A stretch of DNA of 64,000 nucleotides from Sphingopyxis sp. H073 (GTDB taxonomy: Bacteria > Pseudomonadota > Alphaproteobacteria > Sphingomonadales > Sphingomonadaceae): assembly GCF_001468395.1 (NCBI RefSeq), contig NZ_LNSG01000004.1, positions 248,001-312,000 of the forward strand, in the 5' to 3' direction. Positions within the stretch are counted from its first letter, which is position 1, and every line of letters starts with the position of its first letter. The notes beneath the pieces were generated by a model, which was given only the letters and a program-made list of their open reading frames with translations, had not been told where the DNA came from and made no database searches. Below are positions 8,739 through 18,079 of this stretch, one piece after another. A program made the position numbers and the translations under genes.

Positions 8739-9674
8739 CTATTCCATTTCCCCGCGATCGCGCCGCAGCTGATACCATTTCTGCACATTCGCATTGTGCT
8801 CGCTCAGCGTCCGGGCAAAGGCGTGGCCGCCATCGCCCTTCGCGACGAAATAGAGATAATCATTCGCCTCGGGATCGAGTACCGCGGCGATCGATGCCTT
8901 GCCGGGGTTCGCGATCGGCCCTTTCGGCAGGCCGGCCATGCTGTAGGTGTTATAGTCGTTCACTGCGACGATCTCGGACCGCAGGATGCGGCGGCCGAGG
9001 GGTTTGCCCTTGGTGATCGGATAGATGATCGTCGGATCGGCCTGAAGCCGCATGCCGACAGCGAGGCGGTTGGTATAGACCCCCGCGACGGTACGGCGCT
9101 CCGCCGCGACGCCGGTTTCCTTCTCGACGATCGAGGCGAGCGTGATCGCTTCGTTGCGGTCCTTCGCGGCGCTGCGCGGCGAGCGCTTCGCCCAGAGTTC
9201 GTCGAATGCCTTGTTCATCGCGGCCTGCATCCGCTTCACGACCGCGGCGCGCGTCTCGCCGGTCGTGAAGGCATAGCTGTCGGGCAAAATGCTGCCCTCT
9301 GCCGGCACCGGAATGTCGCCCTTGAGCCGCGGTTCGGCCATCAACCGCTCCCACACCATGATCGAGGGCATGCCCTCGGGGATCATGACGAGGCGCTGGA
9401 TCGTCTTGCCCGACTGGAGCAGGCCCAGGATATCGCCCGCGCCCATTCCCTTCTTGATTTCATATTCGCCGGGCTTGATCGGATCGTCGCCGCCAAAGAA
9501 GCGCGCGTGGTTGCGGAAGCTGTCCGCCGAGGAGACGGCGCCTGCCTTTTCGAGAATCTCGCCCGCCTTGGCGATGCTCGCGCCCGGCGGAATCACGACG
9601 ACCGTATCGCGCGGCGCGCCGCCCGAACAGGCGCTGAGCGCGAGCGCCATCAGGGCTGCAAGCAGCCAGCGCAT
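8739..9674 (-). CDS. mltG: Endolytic transglycosylase MltG
   Basis: 311 aa. It cleaves nascent glycan strands of peptidoglycan at the inner membrane and so sets chain length. The N-terminus is a hydrophobic segment ending L-S-A-C (Cys16), so it may be a lipoprotein rather than the single-pass form seen in E. coli. The YceG domain follows, with the active-site region L-A-S-I-V-E-K-E-T-G at 179-188 and the substrate-contact motif N-D-Y-N-T-Y. The length is slightly short of the E. coli protein because the cytoplasmic tail is missing. It begins five bases after the fabF stop, in the usual fabF-mltG order. Confidence 0.95.
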   Translation of the reverse strand: MRWLLAALMALALSACSGGAPRDTVVVIPPGASIAKAGEILEKAGAVSSADSFRNHARFFGGDDPIKPGEYEIKKGMGAGDILGLLQSGKTIQRLVMIPEGMPSIMVWERLMAEPRLKGDIPVPAEGSILPDSYAFTTGETRAAVVKRMQAAMNKAFDELWAKRSPRSAAKDRNEAITLASIVEKETGVAAERRTVAGVYTNRLAVGMRLQADPTIIYPITKGKPLGRRILRSEIVAVNDYNTYSMAGLPKGPIANPGKASIAAVLDPEANDYLYFVAKGDGGHAFARTLSEHNANVQKWYQLRRDRGEME

Positions 9675-9679
9675 GGCGA

Positions 9680-10942
9680 TCAGTCTTCGACCGCTTTGAC
9701 GATCAGGCTGGCGTTGGTGCCGCCGAAGCCGAAGCTGTTGTTCAGCGCGGCCTTGACCTTGCGCTTCTTCGCCACCTTCGGGACGAGATCGGCGCCTTCG
9801 GTTCCCTCGTCGGGATTGTCGAGGTTGAGCGTCGGGGGGACGACCTGGTCGCGGATCGCAAGGATGCAGAAGATCGTCTCGACCGCGCCCGCGCCGCCCA
9901 GCAGGTGGCCGATCGCCGACTTGGTCGAGCTCATCGACACATTCGCCATCGCGTCGCCGAACAGGCGCTTCACTGCGCCGAGTTCGATCGTGTCGGCCAT
10001 CGTCGAAGTGCCATGCGCATTGATATAGTCGATGTCGGCGGGGGTCATGCCCGCTTTCTTGAGCGCCGCGCTCATCGAACGGAAGGCGCCGTCCATTTCG
10101 GGGTCGGGCGCGGTGACGTGATAGGCGTCGCCGGACAGGCCATAGCCCACGACTTCGGCATAGATCTTGGCGCCGCGCGCCTTGGCATGCTCATATTCCT
10201 CGAGCACGACGACGCCGGCGCCTTCGCCCATCACGAAGCCGTCGCGGTCCTTGTCATAGGGGCGGCTCGCCTGCTCGGGGCGGTCGTTGTAGCTCATGTT
10301 GAGCGCGCGCGCCTGCGCGAAGCCGGCAATGCCGATCGGGCAGATCGTCGCCTCGGCGCCGCCCGCGAGCATGATGTCGGCATCGTCGTCGCGGATCATC
10401 CGCGCCGCGTCGCCGATCGAGTGGGCGCCAGTCGAACAGGCGGTGACGACGGCATGGTTCGGACCCTTGAGGCCGTACTTGATGCTGACCTGGCCCGAAA
10501 TAAGATTGATCAGGCGGCCGTGGACGAAGTGCGGGGAAACGCGGCCCGGGCCCTTTTCGGCGAGCAGCAGGCTTTCGCTCTCGATACCCGGCAGGCCGCC
10601 GATGCCCGAGCCGATCGATACGCCGGCGCGAACCTTCTGCTCTTCGGTGAGGTCGGTGAGGCCGGCGTCTTCGAGCGCCTGTCCAGCGGCATCGATGCCG
10701 AAAATGATGAAAGGATCGACCTGGCGCTGGACCTTGTGATCGACGCGCTTGGCGGGGTCGAAGCCATATTCGTGGGTCGGGCCCTTCACCTCGCACGCGA
10801 TCGTGCATTTCTGGTCCGACGCGTCGAAGTGGGTGATCGGACCCGCGCCCGATTTGCCCGCGATCAGATTAGCCCAGGTGGTTTCCACATCGCCGCCCAG
10901 CGGCGTCACCAAACCCAAACCCGTCACCACAACCCGGCGCAT
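9680..10942 (-). CDS. fabF: Beta-ketoacyl-ACP synthase II
   Basis: 420 aa, usual length. It condenses malonyl-ACP with acyl-ACP in fatty acid elongation. The thiolase-fold triad is visible: Cys169 in T-A-C-S-T-G, His310 in N-A-H-G-T-S-T and His346 in K-S-A-I-G-H. It lies downstream of acpP on the same strand, separated by a strong hairpin, and leads into mltG. This acpP-fabF-mltG order is the conserved one in proteobacteria. Confidence 0.97.
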   Translation of the reverse strand: MRRVVVTGLGLVTPLGGDVETTWANLIAGKSGAGPITHFDASDQKCTIACEVKGPTHEYGFDPAKRVDHKVQRQVDPFIIFGIDAAGQALEDAGLTDLTEEQKVRAGVSIGSGIGGLPGIESESLLLAEKGPGRVSPHFVHGRLINLISGQVSIKYGLKGPNHAVVTACSTGAHSIGDAARMIRDDDADIMLAGGAEATICPIGIAGFAQARALNMSYNDRPEQASRPYDKDRDGFVMGEGAGVVVLEEYEHAKARGAKIYAEVVGYGLSGDAYHVTAPDPEMDGAFRSMSAALKKAGMTPADIDYINAHGTSTMADTIELGAVKRLFGDAMANVSMSSTKSAIGHLLGGAGAVETIFCILAIRDQVVPPTLNLDNPDEGTEGADLVPKVAKKRKVKAALNNSFGFGGTNASLIVKAVED

Positions 10943-11008
10943 AAAGATTCCTTTCGTCGGCCCCCGTCCCCACAGGGGCCCGCGTCACTTCCAAAGACGC
11001 ATATCCAT

Positions 11009-11056
11009 AAAAAAAGCTTCCCGGCCACTGCGCACGAGCGCTCGGGACCGGGAAGC
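11009..11056 (-). terminator. Rho-independent terminator between acpP and fabF
   Basis: On the minus strand a perfect 9-bp stem GCTTCCCGG/CCGGGAAGC with a partly paired loop is followed by seven T residues. It follows the acpP stop by 56 bases and precedes fabF, so it probably attenuates transcription and explains higher acpP than fabF expression. Confidence 0.8.
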
Positions 11057-11111
11057 CGGAAACGCGTGGGCGGCGTCGCCGCCGCGTCCGGCTGCGCCGG
11101 ACAGGGCCCGA

Positions 11112-11348
11112 TTAGCCCTTGTTCGCTTCGATATAGTCGATCGCATCCTTGACGGTGGCGATCTTTTCCGCCGCGTCGTCAGGGATTTCGACGCCGAATT
11201 CTTCTTCGAACGCCATCACCAGTTCGACGATGTCGAGGCTGTCGGCGCCCAGATCGTCGATGAAGCTGGCTTCTTCCGTGACCTTGTCGGCTTCGACGCC
11301 CAGATGTTCGACGACGATCTTCTTAACCTTTTCGGCCGAATCGCTCAT
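11112..11348 (-). CDS. acpP: Acyl carrier protein
   Basis: 78 aa, acidic, four-helix. It carries acyl chains on a 4'-phosphopantetheine arm attached to Ser37 in the motif G-A-D-S-L-D. The start at 11348 gives the standard M-S-D-S-A-E-K N-terminus. It is followed by a terminator and then fabF. Nothing unusual in sequence or length. Confidence 0.98.
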   Translation of the reverse strand: MSDSAEKVKKIVVEHLGVEADKVTEEASFIDDLGADSLDIVELVMAFEEEFGVEIPDDAAEKIATVKDAIDYIEANKG

Positions 11349-11576
11349 GCACAGTTCCTTTTTTCTGACTATGGCGTGAATGTTGAAATTTGCCCTAGTG
11401 CCCAGCGCGGGGGCTGGCAAGAGGGCTGGCATGGGTCGGGCACGGAGCGTCCCGACGATCGCTGGTTTTCGGCGGCAATCTGCGCCAGACGCTCCCCTTC
11501 CTGGCCTCTCCTGCAGTTGCGGCCGACATAGGAAATGCCCGGCGCGCCTTCAAGGGAAACGTCGACGGACCGGGAT

Positions 11577-13346
11577 TCAGGAAGCCGGACTGGACGGCAC
11601 GACACCGGACTCGCGGAGTGCCGCCGACGCACGAACGATCACCGCCGGAGTGATCAGGAACTGCCGCAACACCGTTTCCGGCGCGGCGTTCGCCGGCTGC
11701 TTCGTATATTTCAGCAATGCTTGCCAAGTCGCGCGCGCTTCGGGCAGATGCCCCTGTCGCGCCTGGACGATCGCGCGGACCATCATGAATTGCGGTTCCA
11801 TCTTGCTGGGCGTCGGCACCCGGTCGAGAATGACTTGTGCCGCCTGTTGATCCCCCGCTTGCGACCGCACGAAGGCCAGCGTCACCGCGGGCACGCCGGG
11901 GTAAGAGGCGTCGAGATCGAGCGACCGCTGCAACAGCGCGGCACCCTCTTCCGCCTGCGCGCAGGCAAGTTTGAATAATCCGAGAAATCCGGCGATGTCG
12001 GCATCATAGGGGTTGAGCCGCATCGCGCCGTCGCCGAACGCGAGCCCGGCGGGGCAATTGCCCGCATAGAAATTCGCGCGCGACATCGCGAATAGTCCCG
12101 CCGAGGATCCCGGACCGTTTTCATAGGCGCGCTGGGCCAGCGCCCGCGCCTCGGCAAAGGCGGCGGCGCCCTCGGGCGTGTTGCGGCGCGGTTGCCAGTC
12201 ACCGAAGCGGACGAGCGACAGGGCGGACAACGCAACCGGATCGTTCGGTGTGCGGTCAAGCGTAGCGCGCAGGCACGCATCGATCTGCTTCGCGGCGGTG
12301 GCGCTGCGCATCTGGCGCACCCGGTTGAATTGCGCGAGGCATGGAAAGCCCGGCGCGAAATCGTCCGGATGGCGCTGGACCTGATCACGGACAATCACGC
12401 CATAGTCCCCCGCAATCTGGGCGATGGCGGTATCGACTGGCGCGAACTCGGGCATCTGCTCCTTCTCGAGATGAAACTGTTGCGACCAGATCGTCCGCTG
12501 ATCGGCGACCCGGTTCAGCACCAGCGTGACGTCGGCGGGCCCGTCGAGGTCGCGGACAAGCAGGACGTCGAGGCGATAGTCCGGCTGCGATGCGGCGGCC
12601 GATGCTCCATTCGCTTCCGCGCTTCGCAGGTCGACCAGCTCGAACCGCCGGAAACCGTCGCGCAGCCGCCCGTCGAGCGCGCGTGCGAGTGCGCGCGACA
12701 CCGGCGTTTCGCCCGCCTGCGGCACCCCGACCTCCAGCAGCGGCATCGGCACGGGGGTTGCGCCGCCCATCCGCCCCCAATTGGCGTAGGTCCACCATCC
12801 GGCGGCGGCGGCCAGCAGCACGAAAAGCAGTGCCGCCACCCGGCGCGCATAGCCGGATCGCGCCGAGATCCCGGCATCGCGCTTGTGGTGCGATGACGCC
12901 ACGCCCGCGACGCCCGTATTGGTGTTCGGCGCGAGTTCCACCGCCATGTCACCCTCGGCGTCCGCGGCCGCTCGCGCGGGGGGCGCCGAACGATGCTGGA
13001 CGACGATTTCGTAACTCCCCTGCGGAACGCGCAGACGGTGGATCCAGGGCGTTTCGGCATAATAGCGGTCGAGGAGCGTCCGGAGCCGACCGACCATGAC
13101 GCGGGGATAGCTGTCGACCGCAGGATCGAAATCGGCGCTGCGCCCCAACGCCTCGGTTGCGATCGCATAGGCCTTGGGGGCGCTGCGCCCGCCGCGCAGG
13201 CGATGCTCGACAAGGAATTGCAATAGACGCGACAGAACCGGCGAACGGGTGAACAGGGCCGACTCGCGCAGCTGTTCGAACTCGGCGGCAATGATCCGGT
13301 CGGTTTCATCACCATCGGGAAGCTGATCAGCGATTATATGGTCCAT
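11577..13346 (-). CDS. Winged-helix, membrane-anchored TPR protein
   Basis: 589 aa. Residues 20-118 match the domain found in front of many adenylate cyclase, TolB and TPR proteins: F-x-R-S-x-V-L-S-R-L-L-x-F-L-V-E, then L-G-R-x-x-D-F-D-P, then V-G-R-L-R-x-L-L-D-x-Y-Y and V-P-Q-G-S-Y. This is thought to be a winged-helix DNA-binding unit. One transmembrane segment lies at 170-190. The C-terminal half (about 330-560) has TPR-like helices with A-Y-E-N-G-P and L-N-P-Y-D-A-D. The layout recalls CadC/ToxR one-component regulators with an external sensor, but DNA binding is an inference. It stands alone with 468 bases of non-coding DNA upstream. Confidence 0.8.
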   Translation of the reverse strand: MDHIIADQLPDGDETDRIIAAEFEQLRESALFTRSPVLSRLLQFLVEHRLRGGRSAPKAYAIATEALGRSADFDPAVDSYPRVMVGRLRTLLDRYYAETPWIHRLRVPQGSYEIVVQHRSAPPARAAADAEGDMAVELAPNTNTGVAGVASSHHKRDAGISARSGYARRVAALLFVLLAAAAGWWTYANWGRMGGATPVPMPLLEVGVPQAGETPVSRALARALDGRLRDGFRRFELVDLRSAEANGASAAASQPDYRLDVLLVRDLDGPADVTLVLNRVADQRTIWSQQFHLEKEQMPEFAPVDTAIAQIAGDYGVIVRDQVQRHPDDFAPGFPCLAQFNRVRQMRSATAAKQIDACLRATLDRTPNDPVALSALSLVRFGDWQPRRNTPEGAAAFAEARALAQRAYENGPGSSAGLFAMSRANFYAGNCPAGLAFGDGAMRLNPYDADIAGFLGLFKLACAQAEEGAALLQRSLDLDASYPGVPAVTLAFVRSQAGDQQAAQVILDRVPTPSKMEPQFMMVRAIVQARQGHLPEARATWQALLKYTKQPANAAPETVLRQFLITPAVIVRASAALRESGVVPSSPAS

Positions 13347-13814
13347 GCAACCTCGAATGCCCCCTCGCGAGGCGTGCGCGCTAGATACGCCAAACGGCCG
13401 GGACAGCTAGCCGATTTTACTACCATGTAACGGTAACAGCAGACCGCAACCTTATATCAAAATCATTGCGAGGTGCCAAATGACGCTGAAAAGCGGCATT
13501 TGTGGCTAATAATTTCTTGCCGTTTCGCGACATGCCGCGTCGTGACCCCTTGTAACTGCCATACCGCCGAGGGACGTGAGATCGTTAAACGGTCGCGACG
13601 TGCCCTGTGCCGTCGTGGTCTGGGCTGGGCTTATGCCCGGTTGGGACAATTGGGGTCACAAGATCGAAGGGCGCGAGCTGGTCCCTGGCGCTTTTCGGCA
13701 TATCGCGTGGCTCCATAACAGTGACTCCGCCGGACGGACATGCAGCCCCACCTGCATCCCGTCCGGCGAGTCCGAAGCCGGCTACATCGACCCCAGCTTT
13801 CCAAATTTCGCTGC
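13347..13814. other. Long non-coding gap
   Basis: 468 bases between the TPR protein start and the VOC gene stop. Open frames exist on both strands but have no ribosome site, no recognisable protein and conflicting frames. The part next to 13346 is AT-richer (around 13410-13470) and probably holds the promoter of the TPR protein gene. I see no hairpin with a T-run or RNA gene. Confidence 0.5.
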
Positions 13815-14216
13815 TCAGGCCGGCCCGATCCGAAAGGCGCACAGCTTGTTGCCGTCGAGGTCACGGAAATAGGCGGCATAGAAAGCCTGCTCGCCGTCGT
13901 CACCGCGAAGTCCGGGCGGCCCTTCGCAAGTGCCCCCGAGTTCGAGCGCCTTGGCGTGGAGCGCATCGACCTTCGCGCGCTCGTCGACGACGATCGCCGC
14001 CATATGGCCATTGCCGCGATCGGCGGGCTGGCCGTCATAGGGCCGCGTCACCGCAATGCCGGGCTGGCCCCAACCGGTGCCATAAAGGGTAAAGCCGTTC
14101 GCCTCGGTATCCGACATGCGCATCAACTCGCTCGCGCCGATCGTCCCGAGCAGCCCGGTGTAAAATTCGCGGGCGCGCGGCAAATCGTCGGTGCCCATGG
14201 TCACATAGCCGATCAT
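13815..14216 (-). CDS. VOC family protein (glyoxalase/bleomycin-resistance fold)
   Basis: 133 aa from the ATG at 14216, preceded by GGGAGAG. The N-terminus I-G-Y-V-T-M-G-T-D-D-L-P-R-A-R-E-F-Y is the typical first beta-alpha unit of the vicinal oxygen chelate fold, and the end F-R-D-L-D-G-N-K-L is the matching strand of the second module. These small proteins are often lyases, dioxygenases or resistance proteins. No function can be assigned. It is a single gene. Confidence 0.9.
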   Translation of the reverse strand: MIGYVTMGTDDLPRAREFYTGLLGTIGASELMRMSDTEANGFTLYGTGWGQPGIAVTRPYDGQPADRGNGHMAAIVVDERAKVDALHAKALELGGTCEGPPGLRGDDGEQAFYAAYFRDLDGNKLCAFRIGPA

Positions 14217-14289
14217 GTTTCTCTCTCCCTTCAACAGAAAGGGCGCCGGCTCGCACCGACGCCCCGCTTGTACCCGGTTGCCGTTTGGC

Positions 14290-14814
14290 TCAGCTCTTGG
14301 TCGCGGCTGCGCCGTCCTTGCAGGGACCGGTGTGGGTGCTCGTCATCTGCAGCACCATTTCCATCTCGCCCTGACCGGTCGGCATCTTGCCCTTGGTCGT
14401 GATCGTCACGTCGGTCTTCTTCGCTTCCATCGTGCCGGCCATCGCCATGTCGACTGTCTGGCCGTTGGCGGTGCAGGTGCCCGCAACGTCGATCTTGCCG
14501 CCGCTGACATCCTTCTTCGACCATTTGCACTCGCCGCCGTTGCCCGGGCCCTTGGCGAGCTCGGCGGCGATATCTTCCTTGTCGACCTGCTCCTGCGTGA
14601 AGCACTGGTCCATGCCGCTGGCGCCTTCCATCATCTTCGCCATGCCGTCCTTCATTTCGGGCGGCATGCCCGGAACTTCGAACTTCACCAGCTTGACGTC
14701 GGTCTTCCAGTTTCCGGCCTCGCGCTTGACGGTGCCGCCGGCATTTTCGGTCTTGCTGCAGCCAGCCGTCGCCAATGCAACGCCAAGAGCGGCGAACGTG
14801 AGTAGCTTTTTCAT
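14290..14814 (-). CDS. DUF3617 family lipoprotein
   Basis: 174 aa from the ATG at 14814, chosen for AGGGG six bases upstream and because it gives a clean lipoprotein signal: M-K-K-L-L then a hydrophobic core and A-T-A-G-C (Cys19). The mature part has the DUF3617 pattern with paired cysteines (Q-C-F-T-Q-E-Q and E-C-K-W-S) and the segment [10 protein letters not shown]. It is a periplasmic or outer-membrane lipoprotein of unknown function, common and often duplicated in sphingomonads. It is divergent from uvrB. Confidence 0.88.
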   Translation of the reverse strand: MKKLLTFAALGVALATAGCSKTENAGGTVKREAGNWKTDVKLVKFEVPGMPPEMKDGMAKMMEGASGMDQCFTQEQVDKEDIAAELAKGPGNGGECKWSKKDVSGGKIDVAGTCTANGQTVDMAMAGTMEAKKTDVTITTKGKMPTGQGEMEMVLQMTSTHTGPCKDGAAATKS

Positions 14815-14875
14815 ATCCATCCCCTGTGACTCATTGCGATTGTGCGCCCACCCCATCGATACCATATTGGCAGCG

Positions 14876-17062
14876 ATGGCAATCCAGATTCGTACATCGC
14901 TCGATGAAATCGACACCGGCGAGGCCTATGTCCCGCACCGCCCCGCCCGCCCCGACAAGGTCGAGGGCGGCAAGCGTTTTGAACTCGTTAGCGACTATGA
15001 GCCCGCCGGCGACCAGCCGACCGCGATCCGCGAACTGGTCGACACCGCGCTCGCGGGCGAGCGTGACCAGGTGCTGCTCGGCGTCACCGGGTCGGGCAAG
15101 ACCTTTACCATGGCAAAGGTCATCGACGAGTTGCAGCGCCCCGCGCTGATCCTCGCCCCGAACAAGATCCTCGCGGCGCAGCTCTATGGCGAATTCAAGA
15201 GCTTCTTTCCGAACAATGCGGTCGAATATTTCGTCAGCTACTACGACTATTACCAGCCCGAGGCCTATGTGCCGCGGTCGGACACCTACATCGAGAAAGA
15301 AAGCTCGGTAAACGAGGCGATCGACCGGATGCGCCATTCGGCAACGCGCGCGCTGCTCGAGCGCGACGATGTGATCATCGTCGCCTCGGTTTCGTGCCTT
15401 TACGGCATCGGGTCGGTCGAGACTTACTCGGCGATGATCTTCGACCTCAAAAAGGGCCAGGTCGTCGACAATCGCGAGATCATCCGCAAGCTCGTCGCGC
15501 TGCAATACAAGCGCAACGACCAGGCCTTCGCGCGCGGCAATTTCCGCGTGCGCGGCGACAGTCTCGAAATCTTCCCTTCGCACTATGAGGATATGGCCTG
15601 GCGCGTCAGCTTCTTCGGCGACGAGATCGAGGAGATCGTCGAATTCGACCCGCTGACGGGCAAGAAGATCGCCAGCCTCAACTATGTCCGCGTCTATGCG
15701 AACAGCCATTATGTCACGCCCGGCCCGACGCTCAAACAGGCGACCGAGGCGATCCGGCACGAACTGGCGGAGCGCCTCAAGGAACTCGAAGCCGAGGGCC
15801 GCCTGCTCGAAGCGCAGCGGCTCGAACAGCGAACCAATTTCGACCTCGAGATGATCGCCGCGACGGGCAGCTGCGCGGGGATCGAGAATTACAGCCGCTT
15901 CCTCACCGGCCGCCTCCCCGGCGAGCCGCCGCCGACGCTGTTCGAATATCTGCCCGACAACGCCCTGCTCTTCGTCGACGAAAGTCATCAGACGATCCCG
16001 CAGATCGGCGCGATGTCGAAGGGCGACCATCGGCGCAAGATCACGCTCGCCGAATATGGCTTCCGCCTGCCGAGCTGCATCGACAACCGACCGCTGCGCT
16101 TCGCCGAATGGGACCTGATGCGTCCGCAGACGGTCAGCGTCTCGGCGACGCCGGGGACGTGGGAGATGGACCGCACGCAGGGCGTCTTCGCCGAACAGGT
16201 GATCCGCCCCACCGGGCTGATCGACCCGCCGGTCGAGATCAAACCGGTCGAGGAACAGGTCGACGACCTGATCGCCGAGGCAAAGAAGACCGCCGCGGCG
16301 GGATACCGCACGCTGGTTACGACACTGACGAAGCGCATGGCCGAGGATCTGACCGAGTTCCTGCACGAAGCAGGCCTGAAGGTCCGCTACATGCACTCGG
16401 ATGTCGAGACGCTCGAACGCATCGAGATCATCCGCGACCTCCGCCTCGGCGTGTTCGATGTGCTCGTCGGCATCAACCTGCTCCGCGAAGGGCTCGACAT
16501 TCCCGAATGCGGGCTCGTCGCGATCCTCGACGCCGACAAGGAAGGCTTCCTGCGTAGCGAAACCTCGCTGGTGCAGACGATCGGGCGCGCCGCGCGCAAC
16601 GTCGATGGCCGCGTCATCCTTTACGCCGACCGCATCACCGGCAGCATGGAACGCGCGATGCGCGAGACCGACCGCCGCCGCGAAAAACAGGAGGCCTATA
16701 ACGCCGAGCACGGCATCACCCCGACGACGATCAAGCGCAACATCGGCGACATCATCGCGCATGTCGCGTCGAAGGATCAGGTGACGATCGACATCGGCGA
16801 CGACAAGCCCGCGCACATGGTCGGGCACAATCTGCGCGCCTATATCGCCGACCTGGAAAAGAAGATGCGCGATGCCGCCGCCGACCTGGAATTCGAGGAA
16901 GCCGGGCGGTTGCGCGACGAGATTCGCCGACTGGAGGCCGACGAGCTTGGCCTGCCCGCCGACGAACAGGTAGCGCCGCGCGTGGGGCGGAGCAACGAGG
17001 GCAAGCCCGGAACGCGCAAGGGGCGGTTCGGGAAGTCGAGCAAGACCAAGTGGGGACGGTAA
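14876..17062 (+). CDS. uvrB: Excinuclease ABC subunit B
   Basis: 728 aa. It is the damage-verifying helicase-like subunit of nucleotide excision repair, loaded by UvrA and then recruiting UvrC. Walker A G-V-T-G-S-G-K-T is at 69-76, the beta-hairpin region [10 protein letters not shown] at 122-131, Walker B D-E-S-H at 368-371, and the C-terminal UVR motif that contacts UvrC at about 658-690. The start at 14876 gives the usual M-A-I-Q-I-R. A basic Lys/Arg/Gly tail follows the UVR motif. No clear alphaproteobacterial LexA site (GTTC-N7-GTTC) is seen in the 61 bases upstream. Confidence 0.97.
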   Translation: MAIQIRTSLDEIDTGEAYVPHRPARPDKVEGGKRFELVSDYEPAGDQPTAIRELVDTALAGERDQVLLGVTGSGKTFTMAKVIDELQRPALILAPNKILAAQLYGEFKSFFPNNAVEYFVSYYDYYQPEAYVPRSDTYIEKESSVNEAIDRMRHSATRALLERDDVIIVASVSCLYGIGSVETYSAMIFDLKKGQVVDNREIIRKLVALQYKRNDQAFARGNFRVRGDSLEIFPSHYEDMAWRVSFFGDEIEEIVEFDPLTGKKIASLNYVRVYANSHYVTPGPTLKQATEAIRHELAERLKELEAEGRLLEAQRLEQRTNFDLEMIAATGSCAGIENYSRFLTGRLPGEPPPTLFEYLPDNALLFVDESHQTIPQIGAMSKGDHRRKITLAEYGFRLPSCIDNRPLRFAEWDLMRPQTVSVSATPGTWEMDRTQGVFAEQVIRPTGLIDPPVEIKPVEEQVDDLIAEAKKTAAAGYRTLVTTLTKRMAEDLTEFLHEAGLKVRYMHSDVETLERIEIIRDLRLGVFDVLVGINLLREGLDIPECGLVAILDADKEGFLRSETSLVQTIGRAARNVDGRVILYADRITGSMERAMRETDRRREKQEAYNAEHGITPTTIKRNIGDIIAHVASKDQVTIDIGDDKPAHMVGHNLRAYIADLEKKMRDAAADLEFEEAGRLRDEIRRLEADELGLPADEQVAPRVGRSNEGKPGTRKGRFGKSSKTKWGR

Positions 17063-17086
17063 CGCAAGGCGATGGAGCCTATCGCC

Positions 17087-17105
17087 GCGCCGGGTAATCC
17101 GGCGC
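17087..17105 (+). terminator. Hairpin after uvrB
   Basis: A perfect 7-bp stem GCGCCGG/CCGGCGC with a GTAAT loop lies 24 bases after the uvrB stop. There is no good T-run, so it may be a weak terminator or an mRNA-stabilising end. Confidence 0.4.
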
Positions 17106-17152
17106 TTGCTGTCGACCTTTGATAGTGTCAGTGTCGGCGCAAGGGGAAAAAC

Positions 17153-17959
17153 ATGCCCTTTCGTTCGGCCTGGATATATGTGCTGGCGCTGCTCGCGCTG
17201 ACGTTCGTTGCCTTCTGGCCCGGATATTTCACGAAGCTGCAGACACATAGCATGGCGCACCATGCTCATGCCGCCAGCTCTGTCCTTTGGATCGTCCTTG
17301 CGATCGTCCAGAGCTGGACGGCCCACCACCATCGACTCGCGCTGCACCGCGCGACCGGGCTCGCGATATTTCTGCTTTTCCCGTTCTTCCTGGTCGGGGG
17401 AATGTGGGTCATCCATGTCGAGGCGGCGACCTTGGCCGGCGATTTCACCAGTATCGAAGGCAAGCAGATCGCGCAGTTCGGTTTTTTCGATCCGCTCGCC
17501 AATCTCGCATTCGCCCTTCTCTTCTGGTTGGGACTGAGGCACCGCTATCAGGTCCAACTGCACGCTCGCTATATGCTCGCGACGCTGCTGTTCGTGATTT
17601 CTCCGATCGGATTCCGATTGCTTGCCATGCTCATCCCGTTTTTCCGGCCGGATGAGAATTTTTCCTATGCCATGGCAGGCGGCAATCTGATCGCGCTGGC
17701 GATCACGCTTTACCTGTTTCGCCAGGCGTCGTCGCATGGCAGGCCATTTCTGATAGCGGCGGGATTCATTGCCGCGCAGGCAATCAGCTTTGATACGCTC
17801 GGACGAATTCCAGGCTGGGCGCCGATGTTCGCCGCCGTCTCCCGCGTCAATCTGCCCTTCCTGCTGTTCCTGTCGGCTATCCTTGGCGTCGCGATCGCTT
17901 GGCACGGATGGATTGCCGGAGCGCGCCTGGGAACTCCCAAAGCAGCGTTGGCAGCCTGA
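17153..17959 (+). CDS. Polytopic membrane protein of unknown function
   Basis: 268 aa with about seven hydrophobic segments (near 7-24, 42-58, 69-86, 114-128, 139-159, 172-187, 198-212 and 231-252). Helix 2 is flanked by His-rich stretches (M-A-H-H-A-H-A-A and T-A-H-H-H-R-L-A-L-H-R), and H-A-R-Y-M-L-A-T occurs later. The spaced histidines resemble haem- or metal-binding membrane proteins, but I cannot name a family. It has AGGGG upstream of the ATG. It is followed 120 bases later by the S10 peptidase gene on the same strand. Confidence 0.8.
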   Translation: MPFRSAWIYVLALLALTFVAFWPGYFTKLQTHSMAHHAHAASSVLWIVLAIVQSWTAHHHRLALHRATGLAIFLLFPFFLVGGMWVIHVEAATLAGDFTSIEGKQIAQFGFFDPLANLAFALLFWLGLRHRYQVQLHARYMLATLLFVISPIGFRLLAMLIPFFRPDENFSYAMAGGNLIALAITLYLFRQASSHGRPFLIAAGFIAAQAISFDTLGRIPGWAPMFAAVSRVNLPFLLFLSAILGVAIAWHGWIAGARLGTPKAALAA

Positions 17960-18079
17960 CGATCGCATCGCCCGCTCACCGTCCGGCGCCCTTCGACCAA
18001 GGCCCCGCCGCGACCGACCAGCGGCCTTGCCGCCCTTCCCCGCCCCGCTTAGGGTTCGCGCCTCAACGGGGAGAAAATC

